Below, piece after piece: positions 43,654-53,200 of a stretch of 64,000 nucleotides of DNA. The notes beneath the pieces were generated by a model. It was not told the DNA's origin. It searched no databases and saw only the letters and a program-made list of their open reading frames with translations. Position numbers and translations under genes: made by a program. Origin of the DNA: Acidisoma cellulosilyticum (lineage in GTDB: Bacteria; Pseudomonadota; Alphaproteobacteria; Acetobacterales; Acetobacteraceae); NCBI RefSeq assembly GCF_020621385.1, contig NZ_JAESVA010000008.1:124001-188000 (forward strand), written 5' to 3'. Within the stretch, counting starts at the first letter, position 1. Each line of letters begins with the position of its first letter.

Positions 43654-46442
43654 GGGCGCCAAGTCTTGAGCAGTGCGGACGCCAGCCGCAGGTCCTGGGT
43701 TTCGAAACCCTCCGTGAAACGACCATAGACCTCGTCCAGCATCATGCGCGCCCGGACGCCATCTCCGCGTGCCGCCCATAGTTTTGCCAGATCAATGGCC
43801 GCCCGCAATTCCCAGGCCAGCGCGCCTTGGGCAGCCGCCATCCCGCGCGCCCTATCGAACAGCGCCTCGGCCCGCGCGAGCGCCGGTTCGCTGTCTCGCT
43901 CAAGCAAAGCGGCGCCATACGCGCGGATTGTCTCAGGCGCGCTCCAAGGCGCTTGCCCCTTATCGGCCCGGCTAAAGCCAGCCTCCGTCGATAAGGTCAA
44001 GCCGATGGTCGCGATGGTATCGACGTAGAATGCGTTGATGCTACCACCACGAATGCGGCCGAGGAGAACGGACCGGGTTTCCGGGTCGGTCTCGCTCCGA
44101 AGGTCGATCGCAGCGCGATAGGCTTGCGCGAAAGCCCGCCAATAGTCTGAAAGAATCGTTTCAGCATGCGTCTCAAGCAAGGTGACATAGCGATCCTGCG
44201 CGGCCGTATCGCCCGACCAGAAAGCGATCACGCAGGCCGAATTGCTGAGCACGGAGCAGAGCGGCGCAGCGGTCATGGTCTCAAGCGCCCGCACCACGCC
44301 TTCTTCCGCCAGCAAGGCTGCGCGATCCGCGAAGCCGCGCACCCACAGAATTCTCGCGAAATGAGCGCGGATCGCGACCTGATGGTCGTATTCGTAAAGC
44401 CCTTTATTCATGCTCCGTCCGACCGGGGTCGCGTCCGACAAAACGCGCTCCGCATTGTCCTGCGCGCCGCGATGGTCGCCGATCGCATGCAGGCCCAGCG
44501 ACAGCATGCGATTGTAGATGAGACGCAAAGCCGGATCGCCCAGGCGCTCCACGGCCGCGCCGAATTGGCGCGTGAAATCGACAGCCTTCGCGTATTCGCC
44601 ACGGGCATAGGTTTCGCGTGCCAGCCGGTATAACGCGCGCACCTCGGACTCCGTATCACCCAGCGCCCGCGCCTCGGTCAGGGCGCGCTGCGCGATGACG
44701 GCGACTTCCGGCACAGGACCCTTGGTGCTGAACAGGGCAGACGCGTGCAGGACTTCAAGCCGCAAGCGCAGCGTCCGGTCCATCCTGCCGGCCGTGGGAT
44801 GCATCAGCGCCCGTTCGATCAGCACGCAATAATCGCTGACCAATGACAGTGCAAACCAGATCGGCGCGGACCCGACCACAAGGGCGACCGCCTGCTGTCC
44901 ATCGCCTTGCGGCGACAAGGCCCAGTCAATCGCGGCCCGCAAATTCTCCAATCGCCAGGCATATTTGTCGAGCCAGGTGGGCGTGTCGAACAGAGGCCAA
45001 TCCGTCTCGGCCTCCCAGACCACCTCCTGCACCGCTTCGGCGAAGCGTTGGTTTGCGAGACCGGTTTCCGCCACCCGCGCCAGCTTCTCGGACGCATAGG
45101 CGCGCGTCGTCTCAAGCAAGCGATAGGTGACGCTACCCGACCGGCTGCCCGTGACGGCCAGGGACTTGGCAACAAGCCCGGCAAGACTGTCGAGCGCGGC
45201 CGCGCGATGCACGTCGTTGGAGATCACCACGCGCAGGGCCGCGGCAAGCGAAAACTCTCCCCTGAAGACCGCCAATCTGCGCAGCACGATGCGCTCGACA
45301 TCCGACAGCAGATCGTAGCTCCAATCCATCGTGGCGCGCAGGGTCTGGTGACGCGGCCGGGCAGAGCGCCGACCGCGCGTCAGGACTTCGAACCGATTGT
45401 CGAGAAGGGCCGCCAGTTCTTTCACCGGAAACGACACAACGCGGGCGGCTGCCAGCTCAAGCGCAAGCGGCATGCCGTCCAATTGCCGGCAGATCTGTAT
45501 GACCGCCGGCAGCTCATCTTTCGTGAAGACGAAGCGATCGTCACTGGCCATGGATCGGCGGATGAAAAGCGCGACCGCCGAATAGGACAGGGCGGCCGCC
45601 GCCGATGGGATTTCCGTCCCCGGCACGGCAAGCGACGGCAAGCGATAGATCCATTCGCCCTCGGCCCGCAAGGGTTCGCGACTGGTCGCGAGGATCTGGA
45701 TAACCTCCGTCCCGGCGATGAGCGCTTCCGCGACCGTGGCAGCCCCATCGATGAGATGCTCGCAATTATCGAAGACAATCAAAAGACGACGGTGTTTGAG
45801 AGCGAGCACCAGGGCTGCCAATGACGGCGTCGCCAGCTGAAGGTTGAGGAGGGAGGCCAGCATCGGCGTGATAAGCTCCGGCTCACTCAACCCGGCCAGT
45901 TCCAGGATATAGGCTGTACCATCCTCCCCTGTCGCATGGGTCCTGGCCAATGCGCGCGCAACCGTTGTCTTGCCCATCCCGCCGGGGCCGGTGATGGTGA
46001 CGAAGCGCTGGCGGGCCAGACGCTGCGCGATGTCGTGGATATCCTGGCTGCGGCCTATGATGTCCCCGGCCGCCATGCCAGCGTGATCGGACGCACTGCC
46101 CGGTCCCGGCTGCGGCCCTTCATCAACCACGAAGCGATAGCCGAGGCCCGGCACCGTATGCAGGCGCTTAGGATTTGCGGTGTCATCCCCCAGGGCACGG
46201 CGGAGGGCTGCCACATGCACGCGCAGATTAGCGTCATCGACCCGAACCCCAGGCCAGACCTGGCTGAAGATATCGCGCTTGCCAACGACCTGCCCCGGGC
46301 GCTGCAACAGCATATCCAGCAACGACAGCGCGCGGCTGCCCAGGCGAACCGGCGCGCCATCCTTGGTCAAGGTCCGCTGCTTGCCGTCAAAGATGAAATC
46401 GTCGAAGCGATGGATCCGCTGCACCGCGCTTTCGGCGATCAC
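43650..46442 (-). CDS. Large transcriptional regulator: OmpR-type winged helix fused to NTPase and TPR-like region
   Basis: 930 residues. Residues 10-110 are an OmpR/CadC-type DNA-binding domain (RLGSRALSLLDMLLQRPGQV, DANLRVHVAALRRALGDD, TVPGLGYRFV). Residues 140-430 are an AP-ATPase: Walker A TGPGGMGKTTVARAL, Walker B LLIVFDNCEHLID, and ILATSREPLR. The rest (about 480 residues) is alpha-helical and TPR/SARP-like. Such proteins are signal-integrating regulators; no receiver or membrane helix is seen. Target genes are unknown. Confidence 0.9.
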   Translation of the reverse strand: MIAESAVQRIHRFDDFIFDGKQRTLTKDGAPVRLGSRALSLLDMLLQRPGQVVGKRDIFSQVWPGVRVDDANLRVHVAALRRALGDDTANPKRLHTVPGLGYRFVVDEGPQPGPGSASDHAGMAAGDIIGRSQDIHDIAQRLARQRFVTITGPGGMGKTTVARALARTHATGEDGTAYILELAGLSEPELITPMLASLLNLQLATPSLAALVLALKHRRLLIVFDNCEHLIDGAATVAEALIAGTEVIQILATSREPLRAEGEWIYRLPSLAVPGTEIPSAAAALSYSAVALFIRRSMASDDRFVFTKDELPAVIQICRQLDGMPLALELAAARVVSFPVKELAALLDNRFEVLTRGRRSARPRHQTLRATMDWSYDLLSDVERIVLRRLAVFRGEFSLAAALRVVISNDVHRAAALDSLAGLVAKSLAVTGSRSGSVTYRLLETTRAYASEKLARVAETGLANQRFAEAVQEVVWEAETDWPLFDTPTWLDKYAWRLENLRAAIDWALSPQGDGQQAVALVVGSAPIWFALSLVSDYCVLIERALMHPTAGRMDRTLRLRLEVLHASALFSTKGPVPEVAVIAQRALTEARALGDTESEVRALYRLARETYARGEYAKAVDFTRQFGAAVERLGDPALRLIYNRMLSLGLHAIGDHRGAQDNAERVLSDATPVGRSMNKGLYEYDHQVAIRAHFARILWVRGFADRAALLAEEGVVRALETMTAAPLCSVLSNSACVIAFWSGDTAAQDRYVTLLETHAETILSDYWRAFAQAYRAAIDLRSETDPETRSVLLGRIRGGSINAFYVDTIATIGLTLSTEAGFSRADKGQAPWSAPETIRAYGAALLERDSEPALARAEALFDRARGMAAAQGALAWELRAAIDLAKLWAARGDGVRARMMLDEVYGRFTEGFETQDLRLASALLKTWRP

Positions 46443-46747
46443 GCGACTAGCCTGTGGAATCCGACAAGCGAAGGCCCGGCCGCTTGTCCTTCACCCGAGA
46501 ATATCGCTCCTTGGCCTTCATCGACACCCTGACGTCTCACAAAACATCGCAACCTCGGCAATACGCCCCTGGCATGAAAGGATTGCCCTTAGCCATGCAA
46601 AAAACGCCTGATTGACGATGATCATATGGCTGGGGGCATGACCGGTCTGGAATAAAACCGGCGTCCTTGGGACAAAACCGCAGCTAAAACTGTCAGACCG
46701 CCGTGAGAGCAGCCCACCGCAGCCCAAACCGCGGCAGAGCGCTGACG
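46443..46747. other. Intergenic region between regulator and alpha-galactosidase genes
   Basis: About 305 bases with no convincing gene. It holds the promoter zone of the large regulator. A palindrome CTGACGTCAG at 46742-46751 overlaps the stop codon of the alpha-galactosidase gene. No T-run terminator is visible. Confidence 0.35.
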
Positions 46748-48466
46748 TCAGACGCGCGGCAGCCAATCCTGATGCGCGATCAACATTGCATCGACCAGTT
46801 GCCAGATCTGATCGAGATTGAGCTCCGCCGCCGTATGCGGGTCCAGCATCGCGGCGTGATAGATATGCTCCCGCTTGCCGGTCAGCGCTGCCTCCACGGT
46901 CAGCGCCTGGACATTGATATTGGTCTGCATCAGGGCCGCCAATTGCGGCGGCAGGGCACCGACCGCGACCGGCTGCACGCCATTGCCGTCGATCAGACAA
47001 GGAACCTCGACACAGCAGCCCTCGGGCAGGTTCGTGATCAGCCCGGTATTCGGAACATTGGCATAGACCAAGGTCGGCACGCCGGTCTGCATCGCGTTGA
47101 TGATATGCGCGCCGTATTCGATACTTTGCGTCACCTTAAGCGGAATATCGGGATCAGTCAAAACCGTCGACAGATGCTGCCATTCCGCGATCTGGCTTTC
47201 GCAGCGCCGCGGATATTCGTCCAAGGGAATATTGTATTTCGCGATCAGATCCGCCTGACCCTGTTTGATGAACCAAGGCACGTATTCCGCGAAATGCTCG
47301 CTCGACTCCGTCACGAAATAGCCAAGCCGCGTCAGCATGTCGTATCGCACGCGGTTATGCGCCGGCACACGGCCTTGCGCGATCACCTGATGCAGGCGGG
47401 GATAAAGATCCTCGCCCTCCGCCTGCAGTTTCAGATAGAAGGCCATGTGGTTGATGCCGGCGACCAGATAATCGATCCGCTCCACCGGCACGCCGATATC
47501 CTGCGCCAGTTCGGCCAGGGTATGCGGCACGCTGTGACAAAGCCCGATCGTGCGGATGGGGCTGGCGCGCGTCAGCGCCCAGCAATTCATCGCCATCGGG
47601 TTGGCGTAGTTCAGATGCAGCGCATCCGGGCAAAGCCGCTCCATCGCCCGCACCATGTCAAGCTGCACGGGAATGGTGCGCAGCGCACGCATGATGCCGC
47701 CGATACCCAGCGTATCGGCAATGGTCTGGCGCAGGCCGAAGGTCTTGGGCAGATCGAAATCCGTGACCGTGCAGGGACGATAGCCGCCGACCTGGATCAT
47801 GCTGATGACGTATTGGGCGCCGTCCAGCGCTTCCTCCAGGTCCAGCGTCGCCGTCACACCAGCCGTGGCGCCCAAAGTATCGCAGATGCGATGCGCCACG
47901 ATCTGGGAGGTGAACAGCCGCTCGGCATCGATATCGTACAGGAAGATGCGGCTGTCCTGCAGCGCAGGCTGCAGCAGAATATCGCCGAGCAGGTTCTTCG
48001 CGAAAACCGTGCTGCCCGCACCGATGAAGGTGATCTTGGGGCCAAGCTGCGGCTTCGGCGGGCCGCGCCAGCCGGGCCGCTGAGACTCCACCTGCATGAT
48101 CGCGCGCGTCTTGTCCCAGATCGCGATGCCGGCGCTTTGCCCCGCCGCGTCGATGACGCGGAAGGTGACGCTGCCGTCCAGAAATTCCGCGACATCGGCC
48201 AGGCCGTAGCAATCCAGCACGAAGCCCGCCGGATGCGCGTCATCCTGCGTCACGTCCCGGCGCGGCGCCTGGGGCGCGGCGCTGGCGATGACCTTGTCGC
48301 CCCGCAGCGCCTCTATCCGCAGATCGGCCGCCAGTACACCGTCTACCCGCTTGACCGCCCAACCCCCTACCAATGCGGGAAAGCCGAAGTGATCGATCAC
48401 GGCTTTCATCTGCATCTTGACCGGTGCTGTATCTGGTACCTTGGGCGGAGCAGGCAGGTCATTCAT
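46748..48466 (-). CDS. melA: Alpha-galactosidase, GH4 (MelA-like), with extra N-terminal domain
   Basis: 572 residues, while MelA-type enzymes have about 450. From residue 139 the GH4 part runs: KITFIGAGSTVFAKNLLGDI (NAD loop), IADTLGIGGIMRALRTIP, the metal-binding Cys in IGLCHSV and His in VAGINHMAFYL, and YFVTESSEHFAEYVPWF. GH4 enzymes need NAD and Mn and act by redox chemistry on alpha-galactosides in the cytoplasm. Residues 1-138 form a beta-rich extra domain (ALVGGWAVKRVDGVLAADLR, HPAGFVLDCYGLADVAEFLD) of a kind known from surface glycosyltransferases. It follows the heptosyltransferase/XRE genes on the same strand, 84 bases apart. Confidence 0.93.
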   Translation of the reverse strand: MNDLPAPPKVPDTAPVKMQMKAVIDHFGFPALVGGWAVKRVDGVLAADLRIEALRGDKVIASAAPQAPRRDVTQDDAHPAGFVLDCYGLADVAEFLDGSVTFRVIDAAGQSAGIAIWDKTRAIMQVESQRPGWRGPPKPQLGPKITFIGAGSTVFAKNLLGDILLQPALQDSRIFLYDIDAERLFTSQIVAHRICDTLGATAGVTATLDLEEALDGAQYVISMIQVGGYRPCTVTDFDLPKTFGLRQTIADTLGIGGIMRALRTIPVQLDMVRAMERLCPDALHLNYANPMAMNCWALTRASPIRTIGLCHSVPHTLAELAQDIGVPVERIDYLVAGINHMAFYLKLQAEGEDLYPRLHQVIAQGRVPAHNRVRYDMLTRLGYFVTESSEHFAEYVPWFIKQGQADLIAKYNIPLDEYPRRCESQIAEWQHLSTVLTDPDIPLKVTQSIEYGAHIINAMQTGVPTLVYANVPNTGLITNLPEGCCVEVPCLIDGNGVQPVAVGALPPQLAALMQTNINVQALTVEAALTGKREHIYHAAMLDPHTAAELNLDQIWQLVDAMLIAHQDWLPRV

Positions 48467-48550
48467 GGGCGCGATCCAGGTTATGGAGGGCAGAGGCCTG
48501 ACCGAAGACAGGATGACAGTGGCGCTGACCCTGACGCTGACCTTGCGGGA

Positions 48551-48934
48551 TCAGGACCCGGCCCGATCCCGCAATTCGCGGAAATGGCGCAAAGCGGTAA
48601 CACGATCGCTGATGCTCAAGGTGCGGTAGATCTGAATAAGCTCCGCCTCGTCAATCGTCACCGTTTCCGTCGTGGTCTGCGAGACCATGCGGTTAAGGAA
48701 GACTTCCGGCGACACGCCCAGCAATTCGGCGATGCGGGGCAAATAGGCGGTCTCGCCGCCGCGATCCGTCTCCCACCGCGCGACAAGGCTGCGACCGACG
48801 CCAAGGGCGGCCGCGAAATCCTTCTGCGTCAGCCCGCTTTGATGCCGCAAGGTGCCGAGCAGCCGCCCGATACTGTCTTCCGCGCCGCGCGGCTTATGCC
48901 CGGAAGACCCATGCATGTCAGACCGTGCCGCCAT
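48551..48934 (-). CDS. XRE-family helix-turn-helix regulator
   Basis: 127 residues. HTH: LLGTLRHQSGLTQKDFAAAL, GVGRSLVARWETDRGG. The helical C-terminal part (ELIQIYRTLSISDRVTALRH) resembles the tail of phage-type repressors. It overlaps the end of the heptosyltransferase gene by 17 bases (or begins just inside it, at 48916), so it is co-transcribed with it. Probably a regulator of the adhesin/glycosylation genes (inference). Confidence 0.88.
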   Translation of the reverse strand: MAARSDMHGSSGHKPRGAEDSIGRLLGTLRHQSGLTQKDFAAALGVGRSLVARWETDRGGETAYLPRIAELLGVSPEVFLNRMVSQTTTETVTIDEAELIQIYRTLSISDRVTALRHFRELRDRAGS

Positions 48935-50141
48935 TGCCCAGGAAATGGGGAATGGTGCGAATCATCGCCTTGACTTGTCCCACAGAGATCGACTTGCCGC
49001 ATTCGAACATGCGGGCGGTGTCCTTATGGCGCGGACACCACAGAAAATCGCTCGGGTCCAGCTGCAGGCGGATATCGTTCGAGCAGCTATTGCAGACATT
49101 GTAGTTGATGACGCGATAAGGCGTATAAAATTCATTGATCGGATGGGTGAAGCCGCTGATCAGAACGACAGGGCAATGCGCGGCCCAGGCCAGCCAGGAC
49201 AGGCCGCTGGACAGACCCACGAAAAAGGCCGCATGGCGCAACCAGCGCACCCGCTCCGTCAAAGGTCTGTTGCCGGTCTGATCCTCGACGCCATGCGGCA
49301 TATGGTTCCAAACCATGCCCCGGCCATTGGTACGCTCAAGATCGATACAGACAACCCGATAGCCCGCACTCTTCAAAAAAACTACCAGCTCGCGCCAGCC
49401 ATGCGGGTTATTCCAGTATTTGTTCTGCGTCGTGGCCTGGGTCGCGATCACGACATAGGGTTCCGTGATCGGCGGGCCGCCGCTGTCGCTGACGATCGCG
49501 GGTCGCTTCTCCTCGACCGGCAGACCCAGCATATAGGCCGCCGTGCGGCAAAGCCCGGTCTGGCGGTAATCGGTCGGCTGCCAGTCATTATTATGGTCGT
49601 TATAGAATATGAACAGCTTGTAGGTCGCATAGAAGCCGTTGGCGTCGACCTCATCCACCGTCACGAAGCGCAGATGCGGATAAGCGTCCTGGAACAAGGC
49701 AATGACCGGCCGCTTGACCACGCAGGTCAGCCGGCAGCGATGCTGCGCGGCGAATGCCGCCGCATGGCCGATCCAGGCGATCTGGTCGCCCAGGCCCCCC
49801 ACTTCCATCCGCGCCAGAACCGGCCGATCCGCCGCATCGTAATTATGCGCGAAGATCAATTCATCGCCGCGCCAGACCTTGATGCCGAAGCGGATGAAGT
49901 ATTTCTTGGAACTGACGACCATGCCGCCGGCGGTTCCAATTTGATTAAACAACAAGGAATGCGTGTCGAGGTCGTGCAGCTCCACACGCAGGCCTGTCTC
50001 CGGCAACAATACCCGGCAGCCTTCGTTGAAATCGAAACGGATGCCATGGGGGCCGATCTGGGTCGGCAGTTCCGGCACCGCCACCTGCGCATTGCCCGCC
50101 AGGCGCAAGCTTGTCTGTGTCATCGGCGCTATATGATTCAT
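48918..50141 (-). CDS. Autotransporter strand-loop-strand O-heptosyltransferase (TibC/Aah-like), copy 1
   Basis: 407 residues. The N-terminal beta cap begins GIRFDFNEGCRVLLPE, then LARMEVGGLGDQIAWIGHAA (nucleotide-sugar Gly loop) and EPYVVIATQATTQNKYWNNP. The GT-B core has FVGLSSGLSWLAWAAHCPVV and ISGFTHPINEF. The C-terminal iron finger has four Cys: CNSC, then FLWCPRH and FECGK. This is the BAHT family, which puts heptose from ADP-heptose on Ser residues of AIDA-type repeats in the cytoplasm; TibC carries iron at these Cys. It lies 91 bases downstream of the adhesin gene, after a terminator. Confidence 0.93.
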   Translation of the reverse strand: MNHIAPMTQTSLRLAGNAQVAVPELPTQIGPHGIRFDFNEGCRVLLPETGLRVELHDLDTHSLLFNQIGTAGGMVVSSKKYFIRFGIKVWRGDELIFAHNYDAADRPVLARMEVGGLGDQIAWIGHAAAFAAQHRCRLTCVVKRPVIALFQDAYPHLRFVTVDEVDANGFYATYKLFIFYNDHNNDWQPTDYRQTGLCRTAAYMLGLPVEEKRPAIVSDSGGPPITEPYVVIATQATTQNKYWNNPHGWRELVVFLKSAGYRVVCIDLERTNGRGMVWNHMPHGVEDQTGNRPLTERVRWLRHAAFFVGLSSGLSWLAWAAHCPVVLISGFTHPINEFYTPYRVINYNVCNSCSNDIRLQLDPSDFLWCPRHKDTARMFECGKSISVGQVKAMIRTIPHFLGNGGTV

Positions 50142-50181
50142 CTGCTACATCCGACGGCCAGCGGCCCATCTAAAAACGCCA

Positions 50182-50213
50182 AAGGCCGGCGCCCCTTCCG
50201 GGGCACCGACCTT
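50182..50213 (-). terminator. Rho-independent terminator after the adhesin gene
   Basis: On the minus strand: AAGGTCGGTGCCCC, loop GGAA, GGGGCGCCGGCCTT, then TGGCG and TTTTT. The 14-bp stem has two G-T/A-C type mismatches only. It is 20 bases after the adhesin stop and 41 before the heptosyltransferase start, so the adhesin can be made in excess of the downstream enzyme. Confidence 0.85.
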
Positions 50214-50232
50214 CAGTTAGGCAGAGGAAGGA

Positions 50233-53200
50233 TCAAGCCGTCAAGCGTTCAGCGGCCGTGATCGCATTGTCATCGGCCAGCAGATAGGGACCGGCGGCGC
50301 GGATTTCGATTTCCACGAGAACCGGCTTGTCACCGACGGCAATCGGCAGCGCCGCGTTGCCATTGGTCCAGCGGCTGGACGTGCTGTTGCTGTCGAACCA
50401 ACCCGACAATTCGCCCGCTTCCAGATGCTGGCTGGCCAGGACCCGCTTGCGCAGATCCCAGATCGCGACTTCACCGACCATCACACCCAGCATGCGGCGA
50501 TCGTCGACGAAGGGCCCGACCACGTCCGAGGGACGCGACGCGCGGGAGAGCAGGCGCAGCCCGGTCGCACCGGCCGGCACCGCGAAGGTATAGCGCCCGG
50601 CCTGGCTGCGCAGCGGACGGATTTCCATCCCCTTATCCGTCGCCAGACGCAGCCCCGGCTCCTCGGTCAGTGTCACCGGCGCCGTGACGGCGGCGATACC
50701 CTGATCGATGGCGCGGGCTTCCATCTTGCGCCAAACCGCTTCCACGACATGGCGCTGGGTCATCAGCGGCGCGGCCGCATCCGTCGCCCAGCTTTTATGC
50801 GTCGCATTGACCGAAAGGTCCGGCTGCAGCGCGGTGGTTTCGGCATTGGCGAAGTTCGGGCGGTTGCCGGTATCGAGGTAGCTTTCCGTCTCCAGCCCTT
50901 CCGCGAGCAGAATGGCGTGCTGCTCCAACTCCACATGGTAGTAGGTATAGGCGTTGATCGTGCGGTCGATGATGATGCTGCGGTCATTCACCAGCATGCG
51001 CGCCGGGATCAACCCGCCATCGACATGAAGGCAATGTTCCTGCGTCACCAGCAGGTCACGATGCGGCACATTGGTGGCGAAAGCATCCTTGCGGATACGC
51101 ACCAGGCGGGCGCTTTCGGCATTGCGCAGCTTGGTCAGATCAACCGAGCGATGGCCGACCCAGACGATGGGCTTTTCACCGTTCAGCGTCGTCACCATAT
51201 CGCCGATGGCGAGGTCTTCCACCGCCGTTTCGCCGTTCGGCGTCGCGATCATGCTGCCTTCGGCGAAGCAGATCTCGAAGTCCAGCACGCCGTTTTCAGT
51301 GGTGATGGTCCAGCCGTATTGGGTAATGCCCGCGATATCGACGGTATCGGTGATCGAACCGTCCTTGATCGTCACGGCGCCCGCGGTTTCGGTGACCGTA
51401 ATGCCGTTGCCCAGCGTTTCGGTGCCGCTGCCGGTGACCAGCACACCGGTATAGCCGATATTGTTGAACAGGATATTGTCGCCGGAAACGATGCTGGTGA
51501 CGTCGACCGCGGGGGAACCGCTGACGACAAGGGTAGCACCACCCGTGGCATCGCCCAGGGCGAGCGAAGCACCCGTGACCGCGACGGTCGCATAGTCAAC
51601 CAGCGTGCCGCCGGAATAGACATCGGTAATGCCGCTGAGCAGGCCGCCGGAACTGACGATTCCCGTGCCGCCGAGGGAGATGACGGTGTTCACCGCCTTG
51701 CCGCCCGAGCTGATAAGCTCGGTGCCGCCGGCACTGACGGTATTGGACACCGCCGAACCGCCGGAGGTGACAATTTCCTTGCCGCCCGCGGAAATAACCG
51801 TGCTGATCGCGCTGCCCGTCCCGGAAATTTCCAGCGTGCCGCCAACTCTGACGATCGCACCGGTGTCGGTCGAGTTATTCCAGACGATCGCGGTGCCGCC
51901 CACTTCAACAATCGTGCCGGAACCGGTGGCTTCGGCTTCGATCGTCAATGTGCCGCCGCTGACGGTATCGTTGATCGAGGTGCCGCCGTAGAACGTCCCC
52001 GCCAATCCGTCCTCTAGGATGCCATGAAGCCCGATGGTGTCACCACTGGTGACGCCGCCGTGATCGACCAGCATACGGTTGTTGATGATCGTATTGCTCA
52101 GCGATGTGGCGCCGCTTATGACCAGCGCCGCGACCGCATTCGGGCCAGCATTGCCGGAGAAAAGATTGTCCGCCGCGGTTGCCCCGGAAGACACGACCAG
52201 GCCACCACTGTCAACGGCGGCAAACGCATATTCCGTCAACCCGCCGACCGTGGTGGTCGTAAGGCTCAGCGCAGCGTTTAGGACGATCATGCCGCTTTCG
52301 ACCTGACCGACCCCGGAAGCGAGTTCGTATCCTCCCGATACGATGCCCGTGCCGCCGCTCATAACCTTAGTGTTATAAGCGACACCGCGCGGATCGCCGA
52401 AAGCGTCAGTGACCTCCATCAAGCCGCCGGCGGAGACGGTGGCATTGTAATCGATACCATCATTATAGACGAAGTTGGTGCCGCCCGAATCGACCACCGT
52501 GGCCGATGCGCTGCCAAATTCGTGATCGTCATACAAGACACCACCGGCCGAGACCGTGGTGCTGAGGGCATAGCCGCCGGTGGAGCTGATCTCGGACACG
52601 ATGAGCGTGCCGCCGGAGCTGAGGGTCGCCCCCGTCATTTTGCCGCCGCCGGCGAGGAGGGCAATGCCATGGGCTTCGAGAATCGTGCCGCTGGCGCCTG
52701 CGGATACGGCCCCGCCTTCGACAATGATCTCACCACCGCTGACGATATCGTTGAGGGATAGGCCGTCGGAGTAAACGTTGGTTTCACCATCCCATTCCGT
52801 CGCGCCGGACCCGATGAAATCGTTGACCGATGAACCGATATTGCCGCTGTTGACGACGTAGATAATGCTTGAAAGGACCGTCGCGCCGCTCAGCACGCCG
52901 CCATCCGAAATGATGGCATTGGCGCCCGACTCGATGAGCGTGCCGGAGGCGCGCGCGGCGGTGCCTTCGACATAAAGATGCCCGTCGTCGATAATATCGT
53001 CGATCGAGGTACCGCCGGCGAAGGAATTGATCAGGCCGTCATATTCGATGCCGCCGGCCTTGACCGTGACGTCCAAGGAGGTCCCGCCGGCAGCGGTATT
53101 TTCCTGCCCGCCGGACAGGATGGCGCTGGTGGTGACGGCGGAGGTGTGAATAACGGCGCCCGCATAGGCAATGGCGGTGCCGCCCGTCAGCACGTCGACA

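Noticed and set aside
46703-48973. A 756-codon open frame antisense to the alpha-galactosidase gene
   Set aside because: It is the complementary reading of a well-supported GH4 gene in GC-rich DNA; no family motif.
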